A DNA stretch of 64,000 nt, taken from the NCBI GenBank assembly GCA_013396915.1, contig VWZL01000430.1, positions 249,253 through 313,252 of the forward strand. The letters run 5' to 3'. The translations under genes and the position numbers were made by a program. The notes beneath the pieces are model-generated. The model did no database searches, had not been told where the DNA came from, and worked only from the letters and a program-made list of their open reading frames with translations. This document shows positions 44,254 through 58,100 of this stretch, one piece after another; positions within the stretch are counted from its first letter, which is position 1, and the number at the start of each line of letters is the position of its first letter. The DNA is from Stercorarius parasiticus (taxonomy: Eukaryota > Chordata > Aves > Charadriiformes > Stercorariidae).

Positions 44254-47200
44254 CTGAAATAAAAAGAGAAAAAGCAAATATAATTAAATCAGGTGAGAAT
44301 CAAAACAAGAGCAGCCTCCATCTTTAAACAGTGTCACATGGAAAAACCTGGAGTATTCACGGCCCCCTGAATGCAGGCTCCTGCTCTCCATGGCAGAATA
44401 AAAACCAAACGCACTGATCCTCAGTTCAGCACTTGAGCTGTGGGACACTGTGGCTTAGCCTGGATGGGCTGAACTCCAGAAGGATCATGCTTTCAACCAT
44501 ACCTTCCTTCCTGAAAATAACTGGCACCTACAGCTCTTCCTTCTGCGAGTGGTGACCTGCCAGCGATGGCGTAAAATGCACTGAAAGCATTCCTGGGGGA
44601 AGGATCAGTCAAGACCTGCCTGACAGTCACGGAGCCAGTGCTGTGCTGGAAATCCCCTCTCTCAAGGCAGAAGTCAAATGTGCTCTGTCCCTAAATTACC
44701 AGTGAACTGCAGTGGAAGGTACCGGCCCCATCCTCTGTGCCTGCAAGGACTATTGCTCCCGGCCCTGAGAAACAGCTCGTCTCAGTTGGATCAGCTGCCC
44801 TGCTCCTCTCGTGTACTGCCAGAGGTAAGTGAAGTGCCAGCACACGGTCTGTTCCTTCTTATCTTCTCACTCTTTCCATGACAAAACCAGGTTTATGGTG
44901 TATTTGCCCATAAATCTCCCGTATTTGGTCATTCATCTTTCCCAAGTCCTGCAAAAGGCCAGAGATGGGCTGGCTCAGCTCAGCAGACCAGTATTTCCTT
45001 TAGATTTAAACTTCTGCTATAAAGCAACAAAACAAAACCCTCCAAGATTTTGAAAAATGCACAGTGACCTTTAGGATGTCTTGTTTCTCAGGTCTGGAAA
45101 CCTCTCTGTGTATTCAACATGGGGGCTCTGAATTCTCACAAAAACCCTTCTGAAGGGAGGGGCTTTATAGTTAAGGAGAAAATCTTGGCTAAGGAAACAG
45201 TGTAGATACAAGAAGATTGATACCAGGATGGCACACAGCCCTAGCAGTGGCACAGCTGTGGGCACAGAAAGTGATTTTTAAGGTTTTTCTCACAAGGGTT
45301 TTATGAGCAGTTACTGTGAGCAAGGACTCATTCCCTTGGCACAAAGACACTGTTTCCTGCTGACAGCTCCGAAGCAGCAAACTGAGCTGAGTCCAGCTTT
45401 CTAAGGGTCTGGAGAAGGTGAGTGGGCTGCAAGGTGACAGCAGCAAGCCCTGAGTCAGGAGATGCTGCCGGCATGGCGCCATGGGCTCTGTTAACTGCGT
45501 CACTGCTAACCGAAGCACAGACTGAGCGAATAGCATGGCTGGTGTGGGGACATCTGGATAAGGTCCCATCAGTGGCAGCTTATCATGGCCTTATGTGAAC
45601 GAGCCACTGGAGGTGGAGGATCCTGCTTTGCTCTTCTGGTCTGACTCCATTCACCAGCCTCGACTCCGGGCCACCCTGTGCTCTCCCCAGGGAGCCTGGG
45701 CATGAGCCTGGCTGCCAGGCCTGAGGAAACCCGAGTTCACTCAGGCAGCTCGAAACCAGGACTGGTGTTGCCTCATGGCAGGACTCGATGACTTCACAGG
45801 GGCGGATGACTTTCACACGCCTCCACGTCCCAGCTGCCCTCGGGACTCCCAGCCTGCACCAACATGGGCATTTCTGACTCCTTGGCAGCACCAAAGACGG
45901 CCATGCAGGGGCAGGAGGGCAGATGGAGCTGACCCCCAGCTGCCCGCTCAGTGTCACAGCAAGGCCACCTGTCCAGGGCATGTTTAGGATGCAGAGGTCA
46001 GCAGCTACTGCAGAGAAGGACCAGGAACACCGGGCAGGACTCCTCCTGCTCCAGCGACCACCGCAGCCACTGCCAAATCCTGCGTTCGCTTCCACTCGCT
46101 GCTGTGAGATGATGAGCTCTGCTGTCCCTGCCCTACCGCACCGAGCTCCTGCATCTTTCCTATAAGTAACCTGCACAAGAAGCGAAGTGTGGAATGTCCT
46201 GCGGCTGTCTTTGGCTGGTTTACACCCACTTTGCACCGGAGCGGATAACACAGTGCATGGTGCATCCAGGAACCGGCCACGTTCTGCTTGTCACGTGAGC
46301 AGGGCAAGATTTCTGGTGCCTTCAATTTTGTGTTTTAGTTTTAATTTTATTTCCTTGCTTTTGTGCATTAGGGTTCTGTATCAGATGCTGGGGAGAAGTA
46401 CACAGTCATTCAGGGATCCATCTGCTTCCCATGTCATGTCTTTTTTTGTGTCAGGCAGATATAAAGAATCACGGTAGAAATAGGGTTTTACTACTCCTTT
46501 TTTGAGATGTTAGTATTAACAGCAAGACTACTTTGCTGGCAAGAAAAGGAGTATGAGAGCACAAGTGCTTCTTTCAGTTGATGGTTTTCCAGGACAGTGT
46601 CACCTGCTCGAGGTGACGTGTGGCACCGAGCTGTGCTAGCGGAGGTGAATGGCACAGAGAGGGCAGGCACCAATCGCTGAATCACTGTGCCTCCAGCCTT
46701 CCGTGTGCACGGCTGATCTCAGCGGAGAAATATTTGTATTCAAGGATTTACTAGAATCCCACAAGTTGATAGAACAAGGAAAAACACAGGTAAAATGCTC
46801 TGTACTTCAAAGAAACTCGTAAAGATCAAAGGGACGTGTAAAACAACGCGGGGAGCATTTCGTTTGCAATATGCACCAACGCTAAGTGTCTAAACCAAGC
46901 TGTGCTGCAGTGAGGTGTCTCTAACCTGGAAGAGAAATTGCGGATTCTACAGAGAAGCTGTGAAGCAAACACGTGATCTCAGTTTTACTAGTGAAAACCC
47001 CAGGGAAACGGTGCATTTGGGAAGTTGGGACGCAGTGGGCAGAGCTGCTGAGCTGCACCCTTGGCTCCTGGGCTGGAACCACATGGCAGAGAAATCCCAG
47101 GGACGGGGAAAAGGAGACTGATGCCAGGGGAACTCTTGGTGTGCAAGCTTTTGCTGTGTAGTTTTAGAATAAAAAATTATTTCATCTTGTGGTACAATAC

Positions 47201-48055
47201 ATGCTAGAAAGATCTGCTGTCCACTTCAGCCATAAAGATATTACAGGTAACGTGAATTTGCCAGGCTTAAAGAATCAGTTTTGTTTTTAGGGCAATCGAA
47301 GCCTGTAACTGGGTGGGGGCAGACCACGCGGTAGGAAACCTCCCTTCATTCCGCCACAGCAGAGGAGTTTCCCCAGGACCCGCCACCCCTGGCAGCATGT
47401 CCCTGCCACAGCCCCGGCTCCCGCAGGGATGGATGATACAGCCCAGAACACTGTTCAGCGAAACAGGCTGAGTTACATCTGAACGTGCAGCCAGCTCAGG
47501 GCATAAATAGACAGAAAACGACATAGATTGTTGCTTAGAGCCTATCAGCATTGCTGAATACAACAGTGAATACATTGCTGAATGTGCACTAATGTTTTTT
47601 CCTGTGGCTGCTTCAATGAGTCTGATATAATGCACGTTTTTCTGACCTGGAGTGATATAATGAAACAAAGTCTTATCATCCCACAATCCAGCACCATCCA
47701 GCAGACTTGCCTGTCTTTTTGTTTGATTTTAACCAGAATATAAGAAAACACCAGCGCACGCTAATTCACTTCTCTTGTCCCTCCCAGACGCGCTGAGCTG
47801 CACGCAGTCAGCGTGACAAGGAGACACCGACCACTTCAGAGCAGAGTCATCCCACCAGCTGCACCCACACAGCAACGGCGCAGCCCCAAAACCCCAGAGT
47901 TATGTCTGGCCACGCTGCTGGCTCGTCACCGAGGCATTGATAACCCCTTCCAGTGACTGGATGCTTACTAAAGGAGCCTAAAGATTTTGCCAGGTGCCCG
48001 TTACTTTCCTTCAGGATTTCAGCCCCTGATGTTCCAAGGACATGGTCAAGAAGCA

Positions 48056-48174
48056 GTGGTCTAGTGGGTCTAGAATCTGGTCTAGTGGGAGGTGTCACTG
48101 CCCGTGGCAGGGGGGTGGAACTAGATGATCTTTGAGGTCCCTTCAACCCGAACTGCTCTGTGACTCTGTGACTC
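48056..48174 (+). mobile_element. CR1 LINE, 3' tail only
   Basis: About 120 bp: GGTCTAGTGGGAGGTGTC through GGAACTAGATGATCTTTGAG to a CTGTGACTCTGTGACTC tail. The first bases contain a short duplication of GGTCTAGTGGG. Confidence 0.85.
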
Positions 48175-49799
48175 CAAGCAGAGGGTTGCTGTGGGATGAG
48201 CAGTGCAGAGCACTCAGCCCTGCGTGCACCCACCCCACCACCTGCTGAGCCCCAGCGGTGGGAACAGCTGTGCACCAGGCTCATCTCGCAGCTGCAAACC
48301 TTTGCCCACATATCCTTTAACTGCCCAAATCTTCAATTTATGGCATCTTATTCAGCTGGTGACAGTGCCAGCCCAACAGCCCCGACCTTCTGCTTTGTAC
48401 CACTGCCTTCACCCCACGGTGAGCCACTGAGAGGAGCCAATTTTTCAGAAAATCAAGTGGGACCCTCATACTCAAAAAATTAAGTTTGCTGTCACTGAGG
48501 AAAGCAGTGTGTCTCTGCCCCGCAGCTTTGGCGCTCACAGCTCTGAGCAATCCAATGCCACTCCAAAGCTGGCCTTGCTTCAGGCAAGGAGTTGTGTCGT
48601 GCAACCCCCAGAGATCCCTTCCGACCCAAATTATTCTGTGATCTGAACTTCATGGTTAATCATTTCAGCTCATTAATGGAACAGAAAACTAATCAACAAA
48701 AGTCTTCTGCTGGCTGAACTGTCCTGTTTTGGGTCATATATGGGCATCCAGCACAAGGCAGACACAGACGAATGGGCCGGCTGGCATCGGAGCAGTTTGG
48801 CTGCAGCGAGAAACATCACCCTGAAGATGCAGGATCAAACGCTGCTGAACTCGGAGCCAAAGAAAGGGTGGACAGCACTGATGGGGCTATTAATCACTGA
48901 AGGATTAGTTTAAACAAGAGTTCTGAGCTTCCTGCAGAAACAAAGGGACTTGACAGAGAATTCGAGACTTTTGGCTCTATTTCCTGATGACAAAACCTCC
49001 CTTGCCAGTTGACGCACGGCACCGGCAGCACCTGCAGCTGCCCATCGCGCTGTGACTCAACTATTATTTACAGAAGACTCCGTAAAGTTGCCGTCCCCGC
49101 TTTGAGGGTTAGCCAATACTAGAAAGCAGCATTTGTCACTCATCAGCTTATCTCAGGCTTGTCACAGCTTGAAGAAGACAAAATTATGTCCTTGGGATAA
49201 GAATAACAAAGCCAAAACATGTAGGAAAATATGGAACGGAAGAGTTGGAGAATGGTTTCCTGCCTTTCTCTCCGATACACCAGCTATTTAACAGTCTGCA
49301 TTTACTAACAGTTGCTGGACCACAAAACCTGAAATCTCCATTTTATGTGCTAAGGGCTACTGTACTCTCAGAGGCAACCGTCGCTCACACCCCTTCTCTC
49401 TAGAGATACCAGTAATGACCATTACAGTGTCCCAAAATACAAGGGGTGGTTTCTGAGAAGACTGAAAATGCCACTCATATCCATTTGAAGGCACTATGAG
49501 GAATGCCCTGTAGGCCACTTGTCCAGTGGCTTTTTGGTGCTCCAGCTGCCCCTTGCCCCTTCTTCAGCGCTGCATGGTCAGAAGCATGACCCACAGAGGT
49601 GGGTTAGACAGACACATTTAAGGCAGCAAATTTGCCAGAGAACAGAAATCTTACTGAGATCTGGCAGAATCCTTCCCTGGATGCAGCAGTTCAAACCTAG
49701 ACATCCTGAAGGCTGGAGCTGGACAGGAACCAGAGCTTGGTGCCTGTCCAAGAGTCAGATGTAAAAGCTTCAAACCTCTGCAATTCTTCTTAAAAGTCA

Positions 49800-50919
49800 T
49801 AGAGAACAGGAGAGGTGCCTGAGGACTGGAGGAAGGCCAATATCACTCCAGTCTTCAAACAGGGCAGGAAGGAGGACCCAGGGAACTACAGACTGGTCAG
49901 TCTCACCTCCGTCCCTGGGAAGGTGATGGACAGACTCGTTCTGGATGTCATATCCAAGCACGTTCAAGAACAGGAAGTTATTGGAAGTGGTCAACATGGA
50001 TTTACCAAGGGTAAATCATGCTTGACCAATCTCATAGCCTTCTATGATGTTATAACTGGTTGGCTGAGGGCAGAGCAGCACATGTCATCTACCTTGACTT
50101 CAGCAAGGCTTTTGACACTGTCTCTCATAACATCCTCCTTAGGAAACTGAGGAAGTGTGCACTAGACGAGGGGACAGTGAGGTGGATTGAGAGCTGGCTG
50201 TGTGACAGAACTCAGAGGGTTGTGATTAATGGAGCAGGGTCGAGTTGGAGNCAGGATCTGGGGGTCTTGGTAGACGGTAAATTATCCATGAGCAAGCAAT
50301 GTGCCCTTGTTGCCAAGAAGGCCAACGGAATTCTGGGCTGCATAGGGAAGAGTGTGGCCAGCAGGTCAAGGGAGGTCATTCTCCCCCTCTGCTGTGCACT
50401 GGTGAGGCCACATCTGGAGTGCCGTGTCCAGTTCTGGGCTCCCCAGTTCAAGAGAGACAGGGAACTACTGGAGAGAGTCCAGCGTAGGGCAACAAAGATG
50501 ATGGAGGGGTTGGAGCATCTCCCTTATGAGGAAAGGCTGAGAGAGCTGGGACTCTTTAGCCTGGAGAAGAGAAGGCTGAGGGGGGACCTTATTAACGTTG
50601 ACAAGTATCTAAAGGGTGGGTTTAAGGAGGATGGAGACAGACTCTTTTCAGTGGTTCCCAGTAACAGGACAAGGGGTAACGGGCACAAGCTGGAACATAG
50701 GAAGCTCCAATCAAATATGAGAAAAAACTTCTTTATGGTGAGGGGGACAGAGCTGCCCAGGGAGGTTGTGGAGTCCCCTTCTCTGGAGACTTTCAGGACC
50801 CGCCTGGATGTAGTGCTGAGTGATGTGCTCTGGTCAATCCTGCTTTAGCAGGGGAGTTGGACTAGATGATCTCTAGAGGTCCCTTCCAACTCTGAAAAAT
50901 TCCGTGATTCCGTGATTCC
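49800..50919 (+). mobile_element. CR1 LINE with reverse transcriptase segment and internal deletion
   Basis: The longest CR1 here (1.1 kb). One frame gives the RT segment starting VPEDWRKANITPVFKQG and a shifted frame gives FSKAFDTVSHNILL. It then jumps at the N (50251) from VVINGAGSSW to [14 protein letters not shown], missing the RT motifs expected between. The 3' end has TTCCGTGATTCCGTGATTCC tail repeats. Non-functional. Confidence 0.92.
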
Positions 50920-53900
50920 CAAAGCAGAGACTGTCATCACTGGCCACCACCAGCATGACTGGGACCCGAATATGGGCTCTCGGAAGGCTGAATATTTGGT
51001 ACATCCCGAGCTCTCAGCAGGCTAGGCAGATGTAACACAGGAGGAAAGGTCAGAGCACGGGTGGGAGACCTAGGCTCCTTGCAAGGACGGGGATCCTCCA
51101 AATCCTGGAATTTAAAAGTCAGAATGCAGTTATTCTGACAATTCGTTATCTCCTGCGGGGATTCCGTCTCTCCAGCCTAAAACGTCTGCTTGAGCTAAGG
51201 CTGAGAGATCAGAGGATGTATCTAACACAATAATACAGCATGAGGACCCAAGCGCTGCATGATTCAGCATATTTGAGATGTTCTCATGATCAGTGATCTT
51301 AACTCCCAAAGATGCACGTTCTTTTTACACAAGATTTGTCTAGTTTCAGCTTTCAGCTACTAAAACTTGCTGTTGCCTTCGCTGGAAGCCACGCGGTGCT
51401 TTATTCACTGACCTGCTCCCAGACCTCACTGGCCAGTGAGCGGTTACATAGACAAAAATGCAAAATCATGGTCCCTAAAACTGCTCCATCCTGCTTGTCC
51501 TGATGATCAGGCTGCATTTCCATGTCTGGTTTTGGGCAGGACATCCATAGGCACACGAAGAAGAGCTTCAAACTAAAGCAATGCCTTATGCATCTGTTGA
51601 ACCTGAGAAAGGCTATGAACATTCATCATGAGTGTCCCATTTCCTAAAGGCTTAGAAATCTGCACGGTTTGGAGCAGCAATTTTCTTATTTTCGTTGTTT
51701 GCATGCACTTGGATGAGCTCTGCGCTGCAGATGCCACCGTACATCCATAGGCACAAGCTGTGGCATTTTTGTGGTTGTTTTATTTACAAAAATAAATCAA
51801 CTAAAAATAAAAGTCTCAGGAGTCACAGTGATACCAGCAACTGCTATTTGCTTTTACCACAAGTCTTACATTTACAGTTCTCAAGACACCATTCCTCTGT
51901 GCCCTAAACCATACTGGAAATTATACTCGGCACTTTCTGAAGGCAGCGCAGCCAGGGACCTTAGAAACCTTCCCTGGCGCTCACTACACCTTGCAACACA
52001 TCTCAGAGATGCTGGGCAACACACTGACAGCCTGAGGTTTCGTGACGTGCCTGAAGTGCCAGACCAATAACAGTATTGCAAAATGTTCAAATGTCCTACC
52101 TCTAGCCATAACCACACACAGATACGCGAAGAACACCTGCAGATTGCAGTCAGCACTGCTGGAGCTGAAGACCAGAAAACCCCTATTCCAGACCTGCAGG
52201 ATCTACTTATATGAATCAAACCCCAGAACTCACAGCCCAGAGACCTCGGCATCACCAAGGCTTCTCTTCTGCGTGTCCCCGTCCGCCCCATTCACCCTGG
52301 CATTTGCTAAACCCAAGTGGCTAATTTTACCCAAGCACAAAGTGCATCTGGCTAAAACATTTTCCGAAACAAAACTGAGGCTTTATCCAACGACACAGCT
52401 CCCAGGAGGAATTTCAGCTACCTGGGCAGTGTCAATACAGCTCCTATAACAGATACCCGGCCTTGCAAACTTGGAAGAGTCCGGACTGGTCAGTGACCAC
52501 GTGGAGGAATGTGACACAGCCTGCCTGCCTTTCCATGAAGCCTCTGAGATCCTCCCCAAAGGCTTTTATAAAAACTAAAGAGCCATGGGATAAGAAGGAA
52601 GGTTTCTATAGGATGAATCAAGGGTTAGAAGAGGTAGGGACAAACAGCCATTCCTGCAGAGGAAAGAGGTCTCCATGGAGTGCACAGGGATCCACAGCAG
52701 AATCTGCACCGCTCAGTGTATTCATGAGCAACCTGCTGAGGGGATAAGCGAGGTGAGAAAGTTGTCTAATGATCCACACTTCCCAGGGCAGACAGGACGG
52801 TGGCAGCCCGTGAGCAGCTCCAGAGAGAAGCTAGGAGACCAAGTTTCAGGGCAAGAAAACAGCAGGTGACCGTCACACTGATAAATATAAAGCAATGAGA
52901 GAGGAGAAAACCATTCCTACCTTCAGATGCAAAATGACGGGCTCTGAGCTGCCTGGTGCTCCTTCAAGATGGAGAAGTTGATCTGTAACGTTCACTGCAC
53001 AAGACCATGAGCTCAAAGCACAGCAGTGGCCAGAAAGAGTCAGGGAAAAAGATTCCACTTTGGAAAAATGAGAGATCAGGACGTTGGACGTCACGGTAGA
53101 AACCAACTGAACACTGGTTAAAAATCAAGCAAAAAGCTCTCAAACCTGCAGCTGAGCCCTGGATTCTCGTTTCCACAGAATTCCAGCCTTTCTGGGTAGA
53201 TCTTCAGGCAGGGCTAAGCTCTGCCTTGCCCCACTGCATGCCGAGAGCCGCCTTCCAATGATCCGATTAAGAAAATTCTTTGATCAGATTGAGCATTTTT
53301 AAGAGTTCCTTCACACTGCTTTGGCTCTTCTGCTAAGCATACAATATAAAATATCTTTTAATGTTTTTAAGCAGCTGCCAGCATCATTTCAGAGACATTA
53401 ACTCCTATTATTACTTAGCAGTTATTGACGCTTTTTGGAGTATAAACATATGTGTGCAGATATTCCTCAGTGCAGGGGGAAAGTGCTTTGAGACCCGGCA
53501 CAACAAGTGTTAGGGATGTGCAACACAACAGACTTATTCATCAGAATGCCCCGGGGGTCAGCACAGTCCCCATTCTGCTGATGGCAAAACAAACAGAGAT
53601 AAGTGACTGGCACAGGATTAGAGACAAAGACAGTGACAGCGCTGTGAAGAGCAAGGATGCCCGAATCGTTGTCCTCAGCAAAAGTCATTTTCAGTTTAGT
53701 GCTGAGCATACAGATGTACTCAGTACCAAGCCCCAGGTCTAAATTTCTCCCCCATACAGCAAAGAAATTAACTGCTTCGTATCCACCGGGTAGCATTATA
53801 AAGCGAATGGGTAAACTGAGTTATGCATCTTTTTTATAAAATACTGCAAAGGCTAGCATTTGGATAAGGGAAAATTATATCATGCCTGGCACCACTGGAG

Positions 53901-54013
53901 CAGCCAAGCAAGCTTCTCCCCAAACAGCAGCTCATAAGCAGAAGCAGCCATAAACGTCTCGTGCTGCCAATTATATGGCTGGAACTTGGAGGAGCAGCAC
54001 ATTCCTACCTCTT

Positions 54014-54478
54014 CACAGAATCACAGAATGGTGGGGGTTGGAAGGGACCTCTGGAGATCATCTCGTCCAATCCCCTGCCAGAGCAGGGTCACCCAGAGCA
54101 GGTGGCACAGGAACATGTCCAGCCGGGTTTGGAATATCCCCAGAGCAGGAGACTCCACCACCTCTCTGGGCAGCCTGTGCCAGGGCTCTGCCACCATCAC
54201 AGTGAAGAAGTTTTTCCTCATGTTTGGATGGAATTTCCCATGTTCCAGTTTGTGCCTGTTGCCACTTGTCCTGTCCCTGGGCACCACTGAGAAGAGCCTG
54301 GCCCCATCCTCCTGACACCCACCCTTTAGCTATTGCTGAGCATTGATGAGATCCCCTCTCAGCCTGCTCTTCTCCATCTGAACAGCCTCAGGGCTCTCAG
54401 CCTTTCCTCAGCACAGAGATGCTCCAGGCCCCTCAGCATCTTCGTACCCTCTGCTGGACTCTCCCCAGTAATTCCTTC
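54014..54478 (-). mobile_element. CR1 LINE, 3' fragment
   Basis: The only CR1 on the - strand. The tail is at 54014 (TCACAGAATCACAGAAT) and the ORF2 end lies toward 54470. Same orientation as SCMH1. Confidence 0.9.
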
Positions 54479-55123
54479 AGCCCCTCTTTTCCCTGCCATC
54501 CCCTCTTCCAGAGGACAAACAAATGCCAAATTAGTCTACAATCACCCTCTTCACCTCCCAAATCAGCAGTTTTCCTCCTGTCCCCATCCCACTACCTCTT
54601 ATTCCAAATAAACTGGCTGCAGCACAGCCTGGGTTCTTGTTTGTTGTGCTTCCCCTATTAGTCTCATCTTCTCCAGCCCACTGCAAAAATAAAGCTGTTG
54701 TAACTGTGTGTTGTTTTAATCAGCTGTGAAGCAGCTACGGAATTAAAACAGAGAAATTCTCAACTACAAAAGGGAGATGAGAACTGAGCTGGGCAGCTCC
54801 AGCATGAGAAATGCATCAGCAGAGCTGAAACTCAAGCTCCTGGCTGAGGGGAGGCACCGGCGGGTGAAAGAAGACATACAGGGGTGATCAGGGAGCTCCA
54901 AGAGAAATGGCGATGCCAATATTTGTTGGCAAAGTCAGAACAAAATCAAGTAAAAACCTGAACTTCAATACTCAAGCTTAATTTGATTATCCCAAAGCCA
55001 GGCTGAGATCGTCTCCTGCATGACAGTGCCCATGGACGCATGGTGAGTTCTCCAGCAGCAACTGCAAGAGCCCAGCTGTTTAGAACACGAGCAGAGCCGG
55101 CACCTTTGGTCCTGACATAGACA

Positions 55124-55183
55124 CCGACAATAAACTCATACAGTAAACTTGACAATAAACTCAACAATAGACACAATAAACTC
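55124..55183 (+). repeat. Degenerate ACAATAAACTC tandem array
   Basis: Variants of ACAATAAACTC(AT) recur about four times within 60 bp. AT-rich minisatellite-like patch in the large SCMH1 intron. Confidence 0.8.
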
Positions 55184-58100
55184 ATTTCCACACCTCAGGA
55201 AAACCATCGTACTGCAGCTCTTCCAGGCTTGGTGCTTCAGGAGAGGCCATCAGCAGAACACGTACACATAGAGGGCTGCCAAAAGCGCCAGGGATGACTG
55301 ACACATGTCTGGTCCACACAGCAGTCCTTCAGAAAATCCCAGAGCCATGCTCTTAGGAAGCAACCAACCTGCAGGCTCCTGCAAGCACGCCCACGCCAAC
55401 CTGAACTACAACTGGAGCAGGACAGAGGTCACTAGTTTCTTCACGGATTTACAGCCCACGGGAGGTTTGCAACAGCACAGCTATACTGTTATTTATATCA
55501 GCCATCTCAAGGACATATATTCCCTTAAAATATGTGGCATGAGACGCCACCACAGTCAATCTACTCACTGATCCCATCTTCTGCCCCTGGGAGTTAGTTA
55601 CCAATGGGTTTCCAAAACCCCATGTTGAGAATCAAAATGTTTCTGCACTCTTGCCGTATTCAGGCTATTCAGGACTGTTCCTGGGGCTTCTGCTTGTTCT
55701 GATCTTCTCTGAAGCTCTTTCTTTAGCTTTGGCTTCCCGGTTAAACGTTAGCAGAACACCTTCACTGTATTAGTGCACAAAGAACAAGGAGACTGCTAGG
55801 TGGGTGTGGTTTATTCCACCTTTTGTTCTTTTTTAAAGCTGTTCAGAAGTTATAAAAATACTGAAGATCAAGAGGAGAACTGTGACAAGCCACAAAAGGT
55901 CCGATCTTTATAACAAGTGGGGCTGTATGTTCAGTGTGAAGTTCCTCGATTCAATAAAACATACGCTGTGCAACATATACCTGTTCGCCAAAGCCAAGGT
56001 CAGAGCTGGGCTCAACAGCATTTACTCCCCCTCTCCAAAAAATGGAGAAGAAACAAAAAAATGAAGAAGATACCCAGCAGGTCCAAGAGGATGATGTAAT
56101 GTTCTTGCTCCCATAGAGACACTGTGAGAAAGCCCACCAAAACAGGCCAGTTTCTCCCATATGTGCATACGCTGCTCCAATCACAACCATCCCATTAACC
56201 GTGCGCAGCCTTTACAGGCCTTTGTGAGACTTTGTGAGAGTCTGGTCGATGACTCTGGTTCCTCTGGCACTTGCCCACATCAGGGGCAGCATCCCTACAA
56301 GGGACCAAGCTCTTGCCACCAATGGCTGGCCTGTGTGTGCTGGGGACAGGCAGAAACTAGGCGTGGGGTCCTAAATCCTCGATGCGAAGCTTCTTAATAC
56401 TGTTTAAAACACTTCACCTAGACAGGAAACTGTGCTCTACCTGTGGCTCTCCTAAAGATACACAAACTGTTACACTGGGCATACTTTTAGCTTTTTTAAC
56501 TCTGCTTCCAAGCCTGGCAGCAGAGGATGGTTAGGTAGAGTCACCAGCCCTGCCTGTGACCAGCAGGACACCCAGAGTCAGATGCTTTTAGACCCCCAGA
56601 AATGAAAGCCCTGGACCACTGCTCTTCCTTGAGTTTGTCCAATTCCATCCTGAAAGCACTTGGACCTACACAAGCACTTCCCCTCAGCAGAAGCATTGTT
56701 ATTGGTCAGAGATCGGGCAGAAATGCAGCAGCGACCCCAGCTCTATTCACCCCGTGAGAGGAAGGTTTCAACAGCAATGCTCCTGCAGAAACGTCCCGCC
56801 AAGGCTCAGTAATGCCCTGAGATTTTGAAACCCTGTTTTGGGACAGGAAGCAGGATGGAAAAGGGAAGGAAACGTCCTAAATACAACCCAGCCTCTTTGG
56901 ATTATGAAATATTTTAGAATAAAACAGATGAGGAAAAGTCAAGTTGGGAGGAAGGCCCAGACACTGATATTAAGGACAGGCTGGGGGATGGTGGAAACTC
57001 TGCCTTTCCCAGGTCAGCTCCTCTTCTTCTCTTGCCAGCCCCAAGACACCACACAGTAACATCAGGTCTCTGACACACCAGATGCACCGTTCCTGCTGAG
57101 CCACAGATTTGCTGTTTGCTGAGCCACGGTCACCGTCACATCCAAAGAGGGACAGGGGAACAGCACCCTCCTGCAGTGCTGCGCTGCTCCTGTCCAAGCC
57201 CCAGACCTCCAAAGCCAACGCGTATTCCAGGACACGCATCCAAACCGAGCCAGGATTACTGCAAAGCGCCTTGTCTTTGTGCTCCAAACAGCTCAAGAGT
57301 TTTTTCTTGGGATCTTCTGATAGCGGTCTCAAAAGCAGCAACATGGAGGCACCATGGCTGCGGGTGCATTAGACTCACGGATAAAAGAGAAAATGTTGAG
57401 CTTCTTTGTGTAACCTCCCGCTGTTGGTAACAAGCTCAACCTGTGTGGTCCGAAATCCAGCCACCCCAACACAAATAAACGCCACCCAGCTTGATGTATG
57501 AGCTCCAAATCCCAGCTCAGTCCTAACGTGACAGTAATTAATATTCTTCCATCTCCTCCAAGCAGTAAAGCCCAGGAGCTCACCTGAGTGTTCCCCTGCC
57601 AGCTACTCCTGGTGAGGCTCCTCCACTCACCGCTCTGTTCTCGCTCCAAAGGAGGAAGAGAAACCAAGCAACATCAAAAACAGTCATAAAACACACATTA
57701 CCTTCACCCATGGGCAGAACATCTAGCACCGGATCATCATCTTCATTTGAAGACACCAAGCTGTTGACCAATAAATCACACGGCAGCAGTGGTGGCAAGA
57801 GATGAAGAACTTCCTGAGCTTTCACTCCAGGGTCAGCATTTTGTGCCTCTCTGTTATCTCCTGGAGTTCTGGCTCCCGGCGCAGCACCCACGCAAGGGCT
57901 GGCCAGGCGCTGCTGGCGCGCTCTGCTCTCGGCGGCAGTACGGGCTGTGTAACGCATGCAACAGACGGCGAGTCCAGGAGTGGATGGGAGCTCCACTTCA
58001 GCATATCCCCATGGTAACTATCTAAAACTATTAACTTTTGCTTGCTTTGCAAGCAGAGGGAAACGCTCTCAAGGCAGCCAAGCCCCGGGAGAGGGAGCAG

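Noticed and set aside
45583..46251. 222-codon - strand frame in the large SCMH1 intron
   Set aside because: No similarity to MBT repeats or any family I know, and no phase-compatible splice sites toward 44253.
48600..48645. Possible short CR1 tail (GAGATCCCTTCCGACCC... TTCTGTGA)
   Set aside because: Too short to separate from chance similarity. Noted only.
49815..50848. 111- and 262-codon frames with reverse transcriptase similarity as a host gene
   Set aside because: They are pieces of a broken CR1 LINE with a frameshift and deletion.
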